This document shows, one piece after another, positions 26,770-35,323 of a stretch of 57,436 nt of DNA. The translations under genes and the position numbers were made by a program. Below the pieces are notes generated by a model. The model saw only the letters and a list, made by a program, of their open reading frames with translations. It did no database searches and was not told the origin of the DNA. Positions within the stretch are counted from its first letter, which is position 1. Each line of letters begins with the position of its first letter. This stretch comes from Defluviitaleaceae bacterium (GTDB lineage Bacteria; Bacillota; Clostridia; Lachnospirales; WQUN01), in assembly GCA_009781725.1 (NCBI GenBank), contig WQVF01000016.1:1-57436 (forward strand). The letters run 5' to 3'.

Positions 26770-28080
26770 ATGGCCACATCACATGAGGGTGTATCCCCCG
26801 AGACAGTCAATATCATTCAATATCTGAAAAACGACAGCGGCTTTGAGCGGCTTATGACCGGTATGCTGGACTTGTACAACCGCTATGGCCGTTGTTTTAG
26901 TGCCGTGAGATTGCCCCGGCCGTCCTTGGAAGAAGAGACGGCTCTTTCTGTTCTTTTTAAGCGGGATTATTATGACCAGGCTCTGATTCGTATCGGCCTT
27001 GCAGAATTCGAGCGGCAGATTCAAAAAATTTTTGCATATGAAAAGGGCCTTGACTCTGTTCTTTCTGCCTATTTTGGGCAGCCGGTTTCTACACTAAGCG
27101 AGCCTATAAGCGACTCTCCCAGATATAAGGATGCCTTTGCTCGCGCCATTCGAGACGATTTGCTGCCACGGTTTGAAGAAACTCCTGCGGCTGCCTGGCT
27201 TCGTGAAATCTTAGCCCATATGCGCCGCACCTACCGCCAATGGGCGGATCAGTTTCCCCATGAGCCTGAGGGCGTGCTCTCTTTGGTGGCTAAAGTGTGT
27301 GAAGTCATCAATGCCCTGCCTCAGGGTCAGCTTGTGCGTCTTTCGGATTTCGCGGATATGCACTTGAATGACGCTCGGGCCTTGGATTTCCATTCCCAAC
27401 TAGGACCGTTATTCCTAAGGGCACTTGCTTTTAAGTTTGAAGCAGCTGTGCCGACGGCACCTGAAGACAGTGTACGATTATACCTGCAAGCTGGGCTTTT
27501 ATCCGATGGAGTTATATCTCAAGTCACATTGCGAGGGATAAAAACCGACGATATGGCCTGTAATTTCTACGACCAGCTTGGGGAAGCCCATGTCCTTACT
27601 TTAGAAAATATCTGCCGCTTAAACAGTGTCCATGCATATGGAGAAAAGGTTTTTATTGTGGAAAACCCATTGGTGTTCTCTGCCCTATGCGAACGGCTAA
27701 GCGGGCACAACTGCACATTGGTATGCGCCGCTGAGGGTCTCAACCCTGCCTTGGAGCGATTGCTTTCCCTTTGCGTCGGGTCCGGTGCTATGCTATATTA
27801 CTCGGGAAATATGGACTACAAAGGGCTGACTTTGGCTGATAAAGTGTATTTGCGTTTTGGGAAATCTTTTGTGCCATGGCGATATGGCCGTGCCGATTAT
27901 GAATTATTGTTTACCGGTAATGACTACTTGCTGCCCGATGACCGAAAGGACCTTGCGATGCATAATGAGGAATTAGCCTCCCTGCTTTCTTTGCTGCGCA
28001 AACGAGGTAAAACAGCCTCCTCTCTGCCTCTTGTGTCGGTGCTTGCAGAAGATATTATTGCGATACTTGGTCTGTCGTAA
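26770..28080 (+). CDS. Orphan Wadjet type II/JetD-like TOPRIM protein (TIGR02679/DUF2399 type)
   Basis: A 436-residue protein resembling the TIGR02679 family, which normally accompanies an SMC-like protein and two partners in Wadjet type II anti-plasmid loci and supplies a topoisomerase-like TOPRIM nuclease. In the C-terminal DUF2399-like part I see the glutamate motif VENPLVF (Glu298) and, at 346-352, G-N-M-D-Y-K-G where relatives usually read G-D-F-D-W-P-G. The first aspartate of the expected D-x-D is therefore Asn347. No SMC or other Jet genes flank it. GAGGAAG precedes the ATG. The family call rests on remembered motif patterns, not a search; catalytic status is uncertain. Confidence 0.65.
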   Translation: MATSHEGVSPETVNIIQYLKNDSGFERLMTGMLDLYNRYGRCFSAVRLPRPSLEEETALSVLFKRDYYDQALIRIGLAEFERQIQKIFAYEKGLDSVLSAYFGQPVSTLSEPISDSPRYKDAFARAIRDDLLPRFEETPAAAWLREILAHMRRTYRQWADQFPHEPEGVLSLVAKVCEVINALPQGQLVRLSDFADMHLNDARALDFHSQLGPLFLRALAFKFEAAVPTAPEDSVRLYLQAGLLSDGVISQVTLRGIKTDDMACNFYDQLGEAHVLTLENICRLNSVHAYGEKVFIVENPLVFSALCERLSGHNCTLVCAAEGLNPALERLLSLCVGSGAMLYYSGNMDYKGLTLADKVYLRFGKSFVPWRYGRADYELLFTGNDYLLPDDRKDLAMHNEELASLLSLLRKRGKTASSLPLVSVLAEDIIAILGLS

Positions 28081-28522
28081 TCAGCAATAAGGTCCAATAT
28101 GGTATGCCATCATCATCCCAGCTAAGGCCTACTCCAGCATTTGTAAAGCATGGGTCCATAATGTTAGCATGATGGTCGGAGGATTTGCGCCAGGCGCACA
28201 ATACATCCATCGGTGTTTCCTGTCCCATTGCGATATTGGCACCTGCTTTTGTATAAGGTATATGAAAGAGGTCAAGGAGCTGGGCGGGACTGCCATATAT
28301 TAATGACTCATGGTCAAAGAGTTTGTGAGTTTTCATCTCTTCGGTTTTGAGGCGGGCCAGGCGTGCAAGTTCCCAATCAAGATTTAGTGGGGGAACACCG
28401 TCAGTTTCCCGCTCCTTGTTTATTAATGTAATAAGCTCTGCTTCCGGACCATTATAGTTGTAAGCAGAGGCTGTCAGAACAACGAATACAAGCATAATAA
28501 GCAGCGTAATATATTTTTTCAC
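28055..28522 (-). CDS. Secreted CAP/SCP-domain protein (YkwD-like)
   Basis: A protein of about 155 residues with an N-terminal signal segment (KKYITLLIMLVFVVLTASA) and a CAP domain as in bacterial YkwD proteins, found outside the membrane and of mostly unknown role. CAP features: LITLINKERETDGVPPL, ARLARLKTEEM, a HESL segment and HHANIMDPCFTNAGVGL. I prefer the GTG at 28522 because GGGAAAGGG then lies 8 nt upstream; an ATG at 28528 is possible. It converges on, and overlaps by 26 bp, the JetD-like gene. Confidence 0.85.
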   Translation of the reverse strand: MKKYITLLIMLVFVVLTASAYNYNGPEAELITLINKERETDGVPPLNLDWELARLARLKTEEMKTHKLFDHESLIYGSPAQLLDLFHIPYTKAGANIAMGQETPMDVLCAWRKSSDHHANIMDPCFTNAGVGLSWDDDGIPYWTLLLITTDQVSQ

Positions 28523-28599
28523 CGGCATCACCCTTTCCCAAGGTTAGTATGCCCGATTTACAGCTTAACTTGCATCATATATACGAAGGAGGCACTTTA

Positions 28600-29031
28600 G
28601 TGGCCAGAAAAGTTGATGTCGTAATCTGCGGTAAGGTTATCACCCTTAAGTCTAATGAGGAGGAGGCTCATCTGCAGCGTATCGCCCGCTACATAGACCA
28701 AAAGATGGCAGAGCTGACAGGAGCCAACACTACTGCCGCTATAGATGAGCGCGTCCGCACTTTGCTCATTGCCCTCAATATATCCAATGATTATTTCAAA
28801 GTTTCAGATAAGCTTGCCCGTATCGAAGTAACCAAGGAAAAATATCGAGATGAAATTGAGCGATTGCAACAAGAAAACGCTCTGCTTCGTGAGGAGTATG
28901 ACGCCCTTAAAACTGAGCATTCCGCTCTTCAAGCCGAGCATGAGGAATATATCGAAGTTTTTGACAATGTAAAGAAAAGCGAAAATATACTCCCCATTAT
29001 CCGTGGGGAGCGAAAGGCAGGCATTAGATAA
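28600..29031 (+). CDS. zapA: Cell division protein ZapA
   Basis: ZapA binds FtsZ and stabilises the division ring. The 143-residue protein begins RKVDVVICGKVITLKSNEE and continues with YIDQKMAEL and a long C-terminal coiled coil rich in Glu, Leu and Lys (~80-130), longer than the minimal family. I chose GTG 28600, with AAGGAGG 7 nt upstream, over an ATG at 28549 that has no ribosome site. Its stop overlaps the next ATG by one base. Confidence 0.88.
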   Translation: MARKVDVVICGKVITLKSNEEEAHLQRIARYIDQKMAELTGANTTAAIDERVRTLLIALNISNDYFKVSDKLARIEVTKEKYRDEIERLQQENALLREEYDALKTEHSALQAEHEEYIEVFDNVKKSENILPIIRGERKAGIR

Positions 29032-30809
29032 TGACAACTCATGAAAAAATAGCTGCACTCCGAACCTTAATGAAAGAAAGAAATTTGGATGCATATCTAT
29101 TACCCAGCGGCGACGCCCATGCCAGCGAGTATATTGCTCCATATTGGAAAGCCAGGCCCTGGTTTTCGGGCTTTACCGGCAGCAACGGAACAGTAGTAAT
29201 AACGCCAACCGATGTAGGCCTTTGGACAGATGGGCGATATTTTATTCAGGCCGAGAACCAGCTCCAGGGCTCAGGCATTGGCTTATATAAAATGGAAATG
29301 CCAGGTGTCCCAAAATACCGGGAATTCTTGGCGGATAAAATCCCTCAGGGAGGTAAACTTGGCTTTGACGGACGTGTTGTAACGGTAAAGGACTATAGGA
29401 AAATCTGCAATGCCTTGAAGGATAAGGCGGTGACATATGCTTATAACGAAGATTTAATAGATTTGATATGGAAAGACCGCCCAGCATTGCCTACAGAAAA
29501 GGCCTTCGAGCATGAATTGCAGTTTGCCGGTGCAACTGCCGCCGAGAAATTGGCCGCTGTACGAGAGCAAATGACAAAGCATGATATATCGGCTTATTTG
29601 GTAACTGCGCTGGATAGTATAGCCTGGTTGGCCAATATCCGCGGCCGAGATATTTCATATACACCAGTGGTTTACGCCTATGCGTTAATTACCCCTGACG
29701 AAGCTCACTTATTTATTAGCAAAGATAAAATTGCGTCCTTTTCCACAAATCTCACAGCTCAGGGATTTACCTTGCATGACTATGATAAGCTCACAGATTA
29801 TATAAAGGCTTTGCCCGCTAACGGGGATTTACTTTTTGACCCTGAAAAGACCAATGTGCTTATTTCCGATGCTTTGCCGGAAAACATACCTGTAAAAAAA
29901 GATTTGGAAACGGATATTATCACTTTGCTTAAGGCCGTAAAAAGCCCGGTAGAACTTGAAAATACCCGCAATGCATATATCAAGGAAAGTGTTGCCCTGG
30001 TGCGCCTGCTAAAATGGCTGGAGGAGCATCCTGATATTTCGACTCTAACAGAAGGTGATGTAGCAAGGAAGATTACCTCACTGCGGCAGGAGCAGGCCGA
30101 TTTCTTGGAAGATGGATTTACTACGATAGCTGCTTATATGGCCAATGCTGCCCAAGCTCACTATAGCCCAGGGCCTGTTGGGTCCAAGTTAAAGCCCGAT
30201 GGATTTTTATTAGTGGACACGGGAGGCCAGTACCTAGACGGTACAACAGATACCACCCGTACCATTGTAATAGGCCCAATATCCGCAGAGATGAAGCGTA
30301 ATTTCACTTTGGTGCTTAAGGGGCATATTGCTATTTCTCAGGCTGTTTTCCCAGAGGGATCAAGTGGGGTGCAGTTGGATAGTTTGGCGCGCTTGGCACT
30401 GTGGGAGCATGGTTTGGATTTTAGGCATGGGACGGGGCATGGGATTGGTTTTTGTTTGGGGGTGCATGAAGGGCCTCAGGGGATTTCCAAACGGTCCAAG
30501 GTGGCTCTTGAGCCTGGAATGCTCCTTAGTAACGAGCCTGGTTTTTACAAGGATGGGGAGTATGGCATCCGTACCGAGAATATTATTGCGGTGGAAAAGC
30601 GAGCCGAAACGGAATATGGAGTCTTTTTTGGGTTCGAGACCTTGACCTACTGCCCATATGATACCGCCGCTATTGATGTTTCCCTTCTGACACCAGCAGA
30701 AATTAAATATCTCAATGATTATCATGCAAAAACGTATGAAGTCCTGGCTCCCCGCCTGGATGAAGGCGAAAAAGAATGGCTTAGTAACGCAACTCAGCCC
30801 CTAAAATAA
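29031..30809 (+). CDS. Aminopeptidase P family protein (Xaa-Pro aminopeptidase, M24B)
   Basis: A 592-residue cytoplasmic metallopeptidase that would remove N-terminal residues before proline. It has the two creatinase-like N-domains of the long aminopeptidase P form (SGFTGSNGTVVIT, LWTDGRYFIQAE). The C-terminal catalytic domain has the metal ligands: Asp in LLVDTGGQYLDGTTDTTR, His in HGTGHGIGFCLGVHEGP, and Glu in SNEPGFY and GIRTENI. It is coupled to zapA by TAATG. Confidence 0.93.
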   Translation: MTTHEKIAALRTLMKERNLDAYLLPSGDAHASEYIAPYWKARPWFSGFTGSNGTVVITPTDVGLWTDGRYFIQAENQLQGSGIGLYKMEMPGVPKYREFLADKIPQGGKLGFDGRVVTVKDYRKICNALKDKAVTYAYNEDLIDLIWKDRPALPTEKAFEHELQFAGATAAEKLAAVREQMTKHDISAYLVTALDSIAWLANIRGRDISYTPVVYAYALITPDEAHLFISKDKIASFSTNLTAQGFTLHDYDKLTDYIKALPANGDLLFDPEKTNVLISDALPENIPVKKDLETDIITLLKAVKSPVELENTRNAYIKESVALVRLLKWLEEHPDISTLTEGDVARKITSLRQEQADFLEDGFTTIAAYMANAAQAHYSPGPVGSKLKPDGFLLVDTGGQYLDGTTDTTRTIVIGPISAEMKRNFTLVLKGHIAISQAVFPEGSSGVQLDSLARLALWEHGLDFRHGTGHGIGFCLGVHEGPQGISKRSKVALEPGMLLSNEPGFYKDGEYGIRTENIIAVEKRAETEYGVFFGFETLTYCPYDTAAIDVSLLTPAEIKYLNDYHAKTYEVLAPRLDEGEKEWLSNATQPLK

Positions 30810-30840
30810 TGAATCGAATTATTGGCATAGCAACGCCACC

Positions 30841-30920
30841 CGTCATTGCGAGGAGCAAAACGACGAAGCAATCCAGCCCACACGCTGTTCCTGGATTGCT
30901 TCGCTTTGCTCGCAATGACA
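30841..30920. repeat. Palindromic dispersed repeat, family B, copy 2
   Basis: GTCATTGCGAG (30842-30852) / CTCGCAATGAC (30909-30919) with an inner GAAGCAATCCAG / CTGGATTGCTTC foldback. It is nearly the same as 10169-10249 and lies in the gap after the aminopeptidase gene, ending 17 bp before the next start. Confidence 0.85.
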
Positions 30921-30936
30921 GAGCTGTGTCAAGCTG

Positions 30937-31797
30937 ATGCATAAACGGAATATGGGACGTGGTTTTGCTCTCGCAATGGTTTTGGTGCTGATTTTTGCAC
31001 TGGTTTACACATTTGTTTTTACAAACAGCGATTATATGACCCCAGGCAACAATGAAATCATTGTCGCCTTTTTAGATGTGGGCCAAGGGGATAGTATACT
31101 TATCTGGTCCAGGGATAACGCGGTGCTTATTGACGGCGGGGAAGCACGTGAAGGGAATACTGTGCTTGGGTATTTGCGCCGGGCTGGGATTACCCGATTG
31201 GACTATGTAATCGCCACACATCCTCATAGTGACCATATCGGAGGCCTTGTGGCGATGCTGAGTAGAATGGAGATTGGACAGGTACTTATGCCTGATGTTG
31301 TACATACAACCGCGACTTTTGAGAATTTTCTCGCTGTAATTGAGAATAATGGGATATCGACTGCAGCTCCTGAAGAGGGGGAATGGATTCAGGCAGGGAT
31401 AATTAGATTGCATGTTCTGGCACCACTGCCCGGACACCGCAATTTAAACGATGCATCCATCGTTGTGCGACTTGTGTATGGGGGCACTTCCTTTCTTTTT
31501 ACTGGAGATGCTGAGGCAGCGAGTGAAAGGACAATGATGGCTTCTGGCCGGGAGCTAGGCTCGGATGTGCTAAAAATAGGCCATCATGGAAGCCAGACGT
31601 CTACTACAGAAGGATTCCTTGATGCAGTAGCCCCTATGGCTGCGGTTATACAAGTTGGAAGAGGCAATCGGTTTGGGCATCCGCACCCCGATGTAATGGC
31701 GCGGCTTATGGCAAGAGGGATTATGGTTTACCGTACAGATGAAATGGGTACGATTATTATGGCTACAGATGGGGACAGGATTGTTCTCTTGGAGTAG
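30937..31797 (+). CDS. ComEC/Rec2-like metallo-beta-lactamase-fold hydrolase
   Basis: A 286-residue protein with one N-terminal membrane anchor (~9-29) and an extracytoplasmic metallo-beta-lactamase fold like the C-terminal domain of ComEC. Motifs: FLDVGQGDSILI, IDGGE, metal-binding THPHSDHIGG, FTGDAE and KIGHHGSQTS. Without the ComEC channel domain it is a stand-alone hydrolase, perhaps a surface nuclease or phosphodiesterase; the substrate is unknown. No good ribosome site precedes the ATG; the next ATG is 5 codons later. Confidence 0.87.
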   Translation: MHKRNMGRGFALAMVLVLIFALVYTFVFTNSDYMTPGNNEIIVAFLDVGQGDSILIWSRDNAVLIDGGEAREGNTVLGYLRRAGITRLDYVIATHPHSDHIGGLVAMLSRMEIGQVLMPDVVHTTATFENFLAVIENNGISTAAPEEGEWIQAGIIRLHVLAPLPGHRNLNDASIVVRLVYGGTSFLFTGDAEAASERTMMASGRELGSDVLKIGHHGSQTSTTEGFLDAVAPMAAVIQVGRGNRFGHPHPDVMARLMARGIMVYRTDEMGTIIMATDGDRIVLLE

Positions 31798-31806
31798 TTT
31801 TGCATA

Positions 31807-31838
31807 CGTATGGTGACATACGGGTATTGTTTTTTTGC
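31807..31838 (+). terminator. Weak terminator-like hairpin
   Basis: CGTATG-GTGA-CATACG (31807-31822), then GGTATTG and seven T. The stem is short and the T run is displaced, so this is a weak call. Confidence 0.35.
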
Positions 31839-31936
31839 GGCTGATATTTACTGAGTTTGTGCGGGTTTGCGAAAGGCAATAGCTTGGCCATCTGTATTAG
31901 TTGACTAGTACAGCAATACAGTGCTTAATTTATTTC

Positions 31937-31965
31937 TTGACTTTTAAGTTTACATATTTTATGAT
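31937..31965 (+). promoter_or_regulatory. Sigma-A promoter of rplM-rpsI
   Basis: TTGACT (31937-31942), 17-nt spacer, TATGAT (31960-31965). Start would be near 31972, leaving a leader of about 85 nt that includes a GATTC/GAATC foldback. An L13 autoregulatory leader is possible but I could not confirm its structure. Confidence 0.8.
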
Positions 31966-32057
31966 TAAAAGGATTCACGCCCCGGAATCATGCAATAATA
32001 GCACTAAGAAATGCTTCTTAACAAAAATCAAAGAAAACGTAAACAGTGGAGGTACAC

Positions 32058-32498
32058 ATGCGCACCACCCATATTACAAAGCCCCAGGAAGTTACGCGCA
32101 AATGGGTCGTTGTCGACGCCGAAGGCCAGCTCCTGGGCCGTTTGAGTTCCCAAATCGCGCATATTTTGCGCGGCAAGCATAAGCCGGATTTTAGCCCCTC
32201 AGTTGATTGTGGGGATTATGTGATTATCGTCAATGCGGACAAAATCCGCGTTACCGGCAAAAAAATGGATCAAAAAATCTATGTACGCCATTCCGGCTGG
32301 ATTGGCCATCGCAAAGAAACCAAGATGAAGGATGTAATGAAGCGCAAGCCCGAATACGTGCTAACCCACGCAATCAAAGGGATGCTTCCAAAAAATAATC
32401 TTGGCCGGAAGATGTTTTCCAAGCTACATGTATACGCAGGCCCAACCCATAAGCACGAGGCTCAAAAGCCAGAAGTGCTGACTATAACTAACCTGTAA
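32058..32498 (+). CDS. rplM: 50S ribosomal protein L13
   Basis: A 146-residue L13 of normal length. Family features: [53 protein letters not shown] and the [20 protein letters not shown] segment. I chose ATG 32058, with GTGGAGG just upstream; a GTG at 32046 is part of that ribosome site. It forms the usual rplM-rpsI pair with a 22-bp gap. Confidence 0.97.
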   Translation: MRTTHITKPQEVTRKWVVVDAEGQLLGRLSSQIAHILRGKHKPDFSPSVDCGDYVIIVNADKIRVTGKKMDQKIYVRHSGWIGHRKETKMKDVMKRKPEYVLTHAIKGMLPKNNLGRKMFSKLHVYAGPTHKHEAQKPEVLTITNL

Positions 32499-32520
32499 AC
32501 TGTATTAAAAGGAGATTTTT

Positions 32521-32913
32521 ATGGCAGCAGTTTCATATTATGGTACAGGCAGAAGAAAAAGTGCTGTTGCACGTGTATACCTGTTACCTGGTAAAGGCGA
32601 TATTATTATCAACAAGCGCGGTATCGACGATTACTTCGGCTTGGACACTCTCAAGCTAATCGTGCGCCAACCTTTGGAGCTCACAGGCACCACAGCCAAG
32701 TTTGACATCAAAGTCAATGTTTATGGCGGCGGTTATACCGGTCAAGCCGGCGCAATCCGTCATGGTATATCCAGGGCTCTATTAGAGGCAGACGGTGACT
32801 TTAGGGCACCCCTTAAAAAAGCCGGTTTCCTCACCCGTGACCCACGGATGAAGGAACGCAAAAAGTACGGCCTCAAAGGCGCAAGGCGCGCGCCTCAGTT
32901 CTCCAAGCGTTAA
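32521..32913 (+). CDS. rpsI: 30S ribosomal protein S9
   Basis: A 130-residue S9 with the family opening [16 protein letters not shown], the [19 protein letters not shown] segment and the C-terminal tail ending APQFSKR that reaches the P site. AAAGGAG precedes the ATG. The stop overlaps an ATG that opens an extended ispE frame, and a strong terminator hairpin follows at 32945-32969. Confidence 0.97.
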   Translation: MAAVSYYGTGRRKSAVARVYLLPGKGDIIINKRGIDDYFGLDTLKLIVRQPLELTGTTAKFDIKVNVYGGGYTGQAGAIRHGISRALLEADGDFRAPLKKAGFLTRDPRMKERKKYGLKGARRAPQFSKR

Positions 32914-32944
32914 TGTCTACGCGCGAAAGCGCTGTTAATACAGA

Positions 32945-32969
32945 CCCCCGGCCTAGAGCCGGGGGTTTT
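32945..32969 (+). terminator. Terminator between rpsI and ispE
   Basis: CCCCCGGC (32945-32952), 5-nt loop, GCCGGGGG (32958-32965), then TTTT. The probable ispE start codon follows directly, so the hairpin both ends rpsI messages and abuts the next ribosome-binding region. Confidence 0.8.
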
Positions 32970-33854
32970 GTGCAGATTAGAGCATTTTCCAAAATTAACC
33001 TTATTTTGGAAGTGATGGGAAAAAGACCCGACGGGTATCACAACCTCAGGTCTGTGATGCAAACACTGGCCCTCCACGATACGATTACCATCACAAGTGC
33101 TGTTCCACCAAATCATCAAAAGCAAGCTGGCTTTACGCTAACCTGTAGCGACCCAAGTCTACCTACAGACCATCGCAACCTGGTGACCAAAGCCGCAACA
33201 TATATGATGCAAGCCTATAATATCACCAACAATATACACATAGACTTAGTAAAACATATCCCACAAGGGGCCGGCCTAGGCGGTGGTAGCAGTGACTGCG
33301 GAGCTACTTTGACCGGGATAAACGAGTTATTTGATTTAGGCATCCCTCTTAATGGCCTAATATCCATTGGGCAGAGGTTTGGGGCGGATGTGCCTTTTTG
33401 TTTGCAGGGGGGTACGGCCTTGGCTGAAGGCATCGGAGAAATACTAACTCCATTGCCGCCTCATCCCCATTGCTGGGTCGTATTGGCCTGCCAAAGGACT
33501 GAAGTATCCACCGGCGAAATTTTTAGCAAGTGGATACCTGAGAAAACACCAACGAGTAATATCCCGGCAATGAAAAAAGCCCTACAAAACGGGGATTTAA
33601 CCCAAATTACCGACAATTTTTATAATGACCTAACTTCGATTACAGCAAAAAAACATAACATATATGACCTAATAAGTGAAATGAACAGTCAAGGTGCCAT
33701 AGGTGCAGCAATGAGCGGCTCCGGCCCTACAGTGTTCGGCTATTTTACTGATAAATATACCGCCGAGAAGGCGAAAAGATATATGGAGAAAATAACAGGA
33801 AGGGCTATATTTACGGAAATTATCCCAAAAGAAAGTTTGCTAGGCGGGAGGTGA
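32970..33854 (+). CDS. ispE: 4-diphosphocytidyl-2-C-methyl-D-erythritol kinase
   Basis: IspE phosphorylates CDP-methylerythritol in the non-mevalonate isoprenoid pathway. The protein has the GHMP-kinase features: substrate loop SKINLILEVMGKRPDGYHNL (~7-26), ATP loop PQGAGLGGGSSDCGATL, and MSGSGPTVFG near the end. The start is debatable. An ATG at 32913 overlaps the rpsI stop, but its first 19 codons would run through the terminator hairpin. GTG 32970 gives the usual short family N-terminus (294 residues), with the GGGGG arm of the hairpin as the only ribosome-site candidate. I favour 32970. Confidence 0.92.
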   Translation: MQIRAFSKINLILEVMGKRPDGYHNLRSVMQTLALHDTITITSAVPPNHQKQAGFTLTCSDPSLPTDHRNLVTKAATYMMQAYNITNNIHIDLVKHIPQGAGLGGGSSDCGATLTGINELFDLGIPLNGLISIGQRFGADVPFCLQGGTALAEGIGEILTPLPPHPHCWVVLACQRTEVSTGEIFSKWIPEKTPTSNIPAMKKALQNGDLTQITDNFYNDLTSITAKKHNIYDLISEMNSQGAIGAAMSGSGPTVFGYFTDKYTAEKAKRYMEKITGRAIFTEIIPKESLLGGR

Positions 33855-33861
33855 ACAGCAA

Positions 33862-35238
33862 ATGGATCAAGACAACAAAAAAAACCCTGAAGCCGAGGGT
33901 TTAAGACCATTTCCCAAGCCTATTAAGCTTGACTTGCCTGCAGAACGTCCTAAGCCTCCACGCCGCCTCCATGAAGGTGACCCAGCAGACTCACCGCCCC
34001 AGGATGAGCATTACGACTATGTACCCGAGCCAGAGCAGCAAAAAAAACAAAAACCGAAGCCAAAACCCCAGCCGCAGAAACCCAAGCCTACCGGCAAACG
34101 ATATTTTGATACCGTGCAAAAAGCTTATGGCCAACGTCGGCCTCGCCAGCGTAAACCTGAAAAGATAAAATCCCCTCCAAAGCAACCGGACCAAACAGGA
34201 CCGCGCCTAGGTAGAGGCGATAGACTTTATAATCCTCCCCAAATAAAACAACCTCTCATTTCTCCGAAGGTCAAACGAGTGCTGAAATTCTGGTCTCTTG
34301 GGGCTGTAGCTGTTTTATTTATAGTGCTGATACTTATGAGTATGTTTCGCCATAACGCCTGGGCAGTCTACCTTGACGATAGATTTGTAGGGTATATGCC
34401 CATAAACCGGGAAGTAGAGATGTATACCGTCCACGATGACGCCGTAAGACATCTGTCAAATTCCCACGGGGCGGCAGTACAGGTAAACGAGGAAACCCAG
34501 GTGCGGTCAGTCCGTGCCCGCAGGGGCGAGATTATTGCAGCTTCGGAAATGACTGTAAATCTTGCCCAGCGTTTCACATACCAGATTGAAGCTTTTGCCA
34601 TTTACTTGGAAGGGGAACGAGTGGCCATACTTAGGAATCAATCCCAAGTTGACCATGTTGAGCGGGAAATACAACGGGAGTTTTTTGCAAGTGATGAGCA
34701 AAATATTGTCGCATCCTTCGAAGAAGATTGGGTAATAAGAACTGCACTGTCAACCTTGGATGATTTGGATGATCAAGGGGAAGTAATCCAACTTCTTTCC
34801 AGGCCCGTCACAGCAGTGCTTGAACATACTATTCGCGACGGTGATACCCAGGGGCATCTTGCACTTGAGTTTGGCACCACAATAGAGCGTATAGGTGAGC
34901 TTAATAATATCACCAGGGATACCATAATACACCCAGGGGAGTCTTTATTAATTGAAACAACCCGCCCTCGCCTCACTGTTGTTACTATGGGCGAGGTCAT
35001 CATACTAGAAATCATCCCTATGGAGGTAATTCAAGAGGAAAACCCTGATTTGCATATTTCTGTAACCAATATATTAACAGAAGGGCGCAATGGCCAGCGG
35101 CGAGTTGTCCAGCGGATTACAAGGGTAAACGGTATCCAGGTAGGTGAGCCGGAAGAAATTGACTCAGACATTGTTGACGACCCTGTTACCCAGGTAGAAG
35201 AAGTAGGAACATCAACACGGGCAGTAGAGGTACGATAA
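33862..35238 (+). CDS. Membrane-anchored LysM-G5 domain protein
   Basis: A 458-residue surface protein, probably cell-wall binding. Residues 1-135 are a cytoplasmic, Pro/Lys-rich, likely disordered region; a single membrane segment lies at ~148-168. Outside are an unassigned domain, a LysM-like domain (~318-368, HTIRDGDTQGHLALEFGTT, PGESLLIE) and a C-terminal G5-like domain (~370-450). Clostridial relatives commonly end in an M23 peptidase; none is present here, so it may bind or regulate rather than cut peptidoglycan. GGGAGGTGA precedes the ATG. It lies just upstream of walRK. Confidence 0.8.
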   Translation: MDQDNKKNPEAEGLRPFPKPIKLDLPAERPKPPRRLHEGDPADSPPQDEHYDYVPEPEQQKKQKPKPKPQPQKPKPTGKRYFDTVQKAYGQRRPRQRKPEKIKSPPKQPDQTGPRLGRGDRLYNPPQIKQPLISPKVKRVLKFWSLGAVAVLFIVLILMSMFRHNAWAVYLDDRFVGYMPINREVEMYTVHDDAVRHLSNSHGAAVQVNEETQVRSVRARRGEIIAASEMTVNLAQRFTYQIEAFAIYLEGERVAILRNQSQVDHVEREIQREFFASDEQNIVASFEEDWVIRTALSTLDDLDDQGEVIQLLSRPVTAVLEHTIRDGDTQGHLALEFGTTIERIGELNNITRDTIIHPGESLLIETTRPRLTVVTMGEVIILEIIPMEVIQEENPDLHISVTNILTEGRNGQRRVVQRITRVNGIQVGEPEEIDSDIVDDPVTQVEEVGTSTRAVEVR

Positions 35239-35323
35239 CATATATACAAGTCGCGCAAAGCGGCCCCGCAGCAATGCGGGGGGGAACGGGGGCAGTGCCC
35301 CCATTACAAAGGAGGGGCATAAA
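35239..35323. other. Gap with two GC-rich hairpins before walR
   Basis: CCCCGC-AGCAAT-GCGGGG and GGGGGC-AGT-GCCCCC follow each other between 35264 and 35304, then AAAGGAGG and the walR start. No clear promoter. The hairpins may attenuate or protect the walR message. Confidence 0.45.

Noticed and set aside
31966..32057. L13 autoregulatory leader
   Set aside because: The position fits and a short foldback exists, but I could not confirm the conserved structure by eye.
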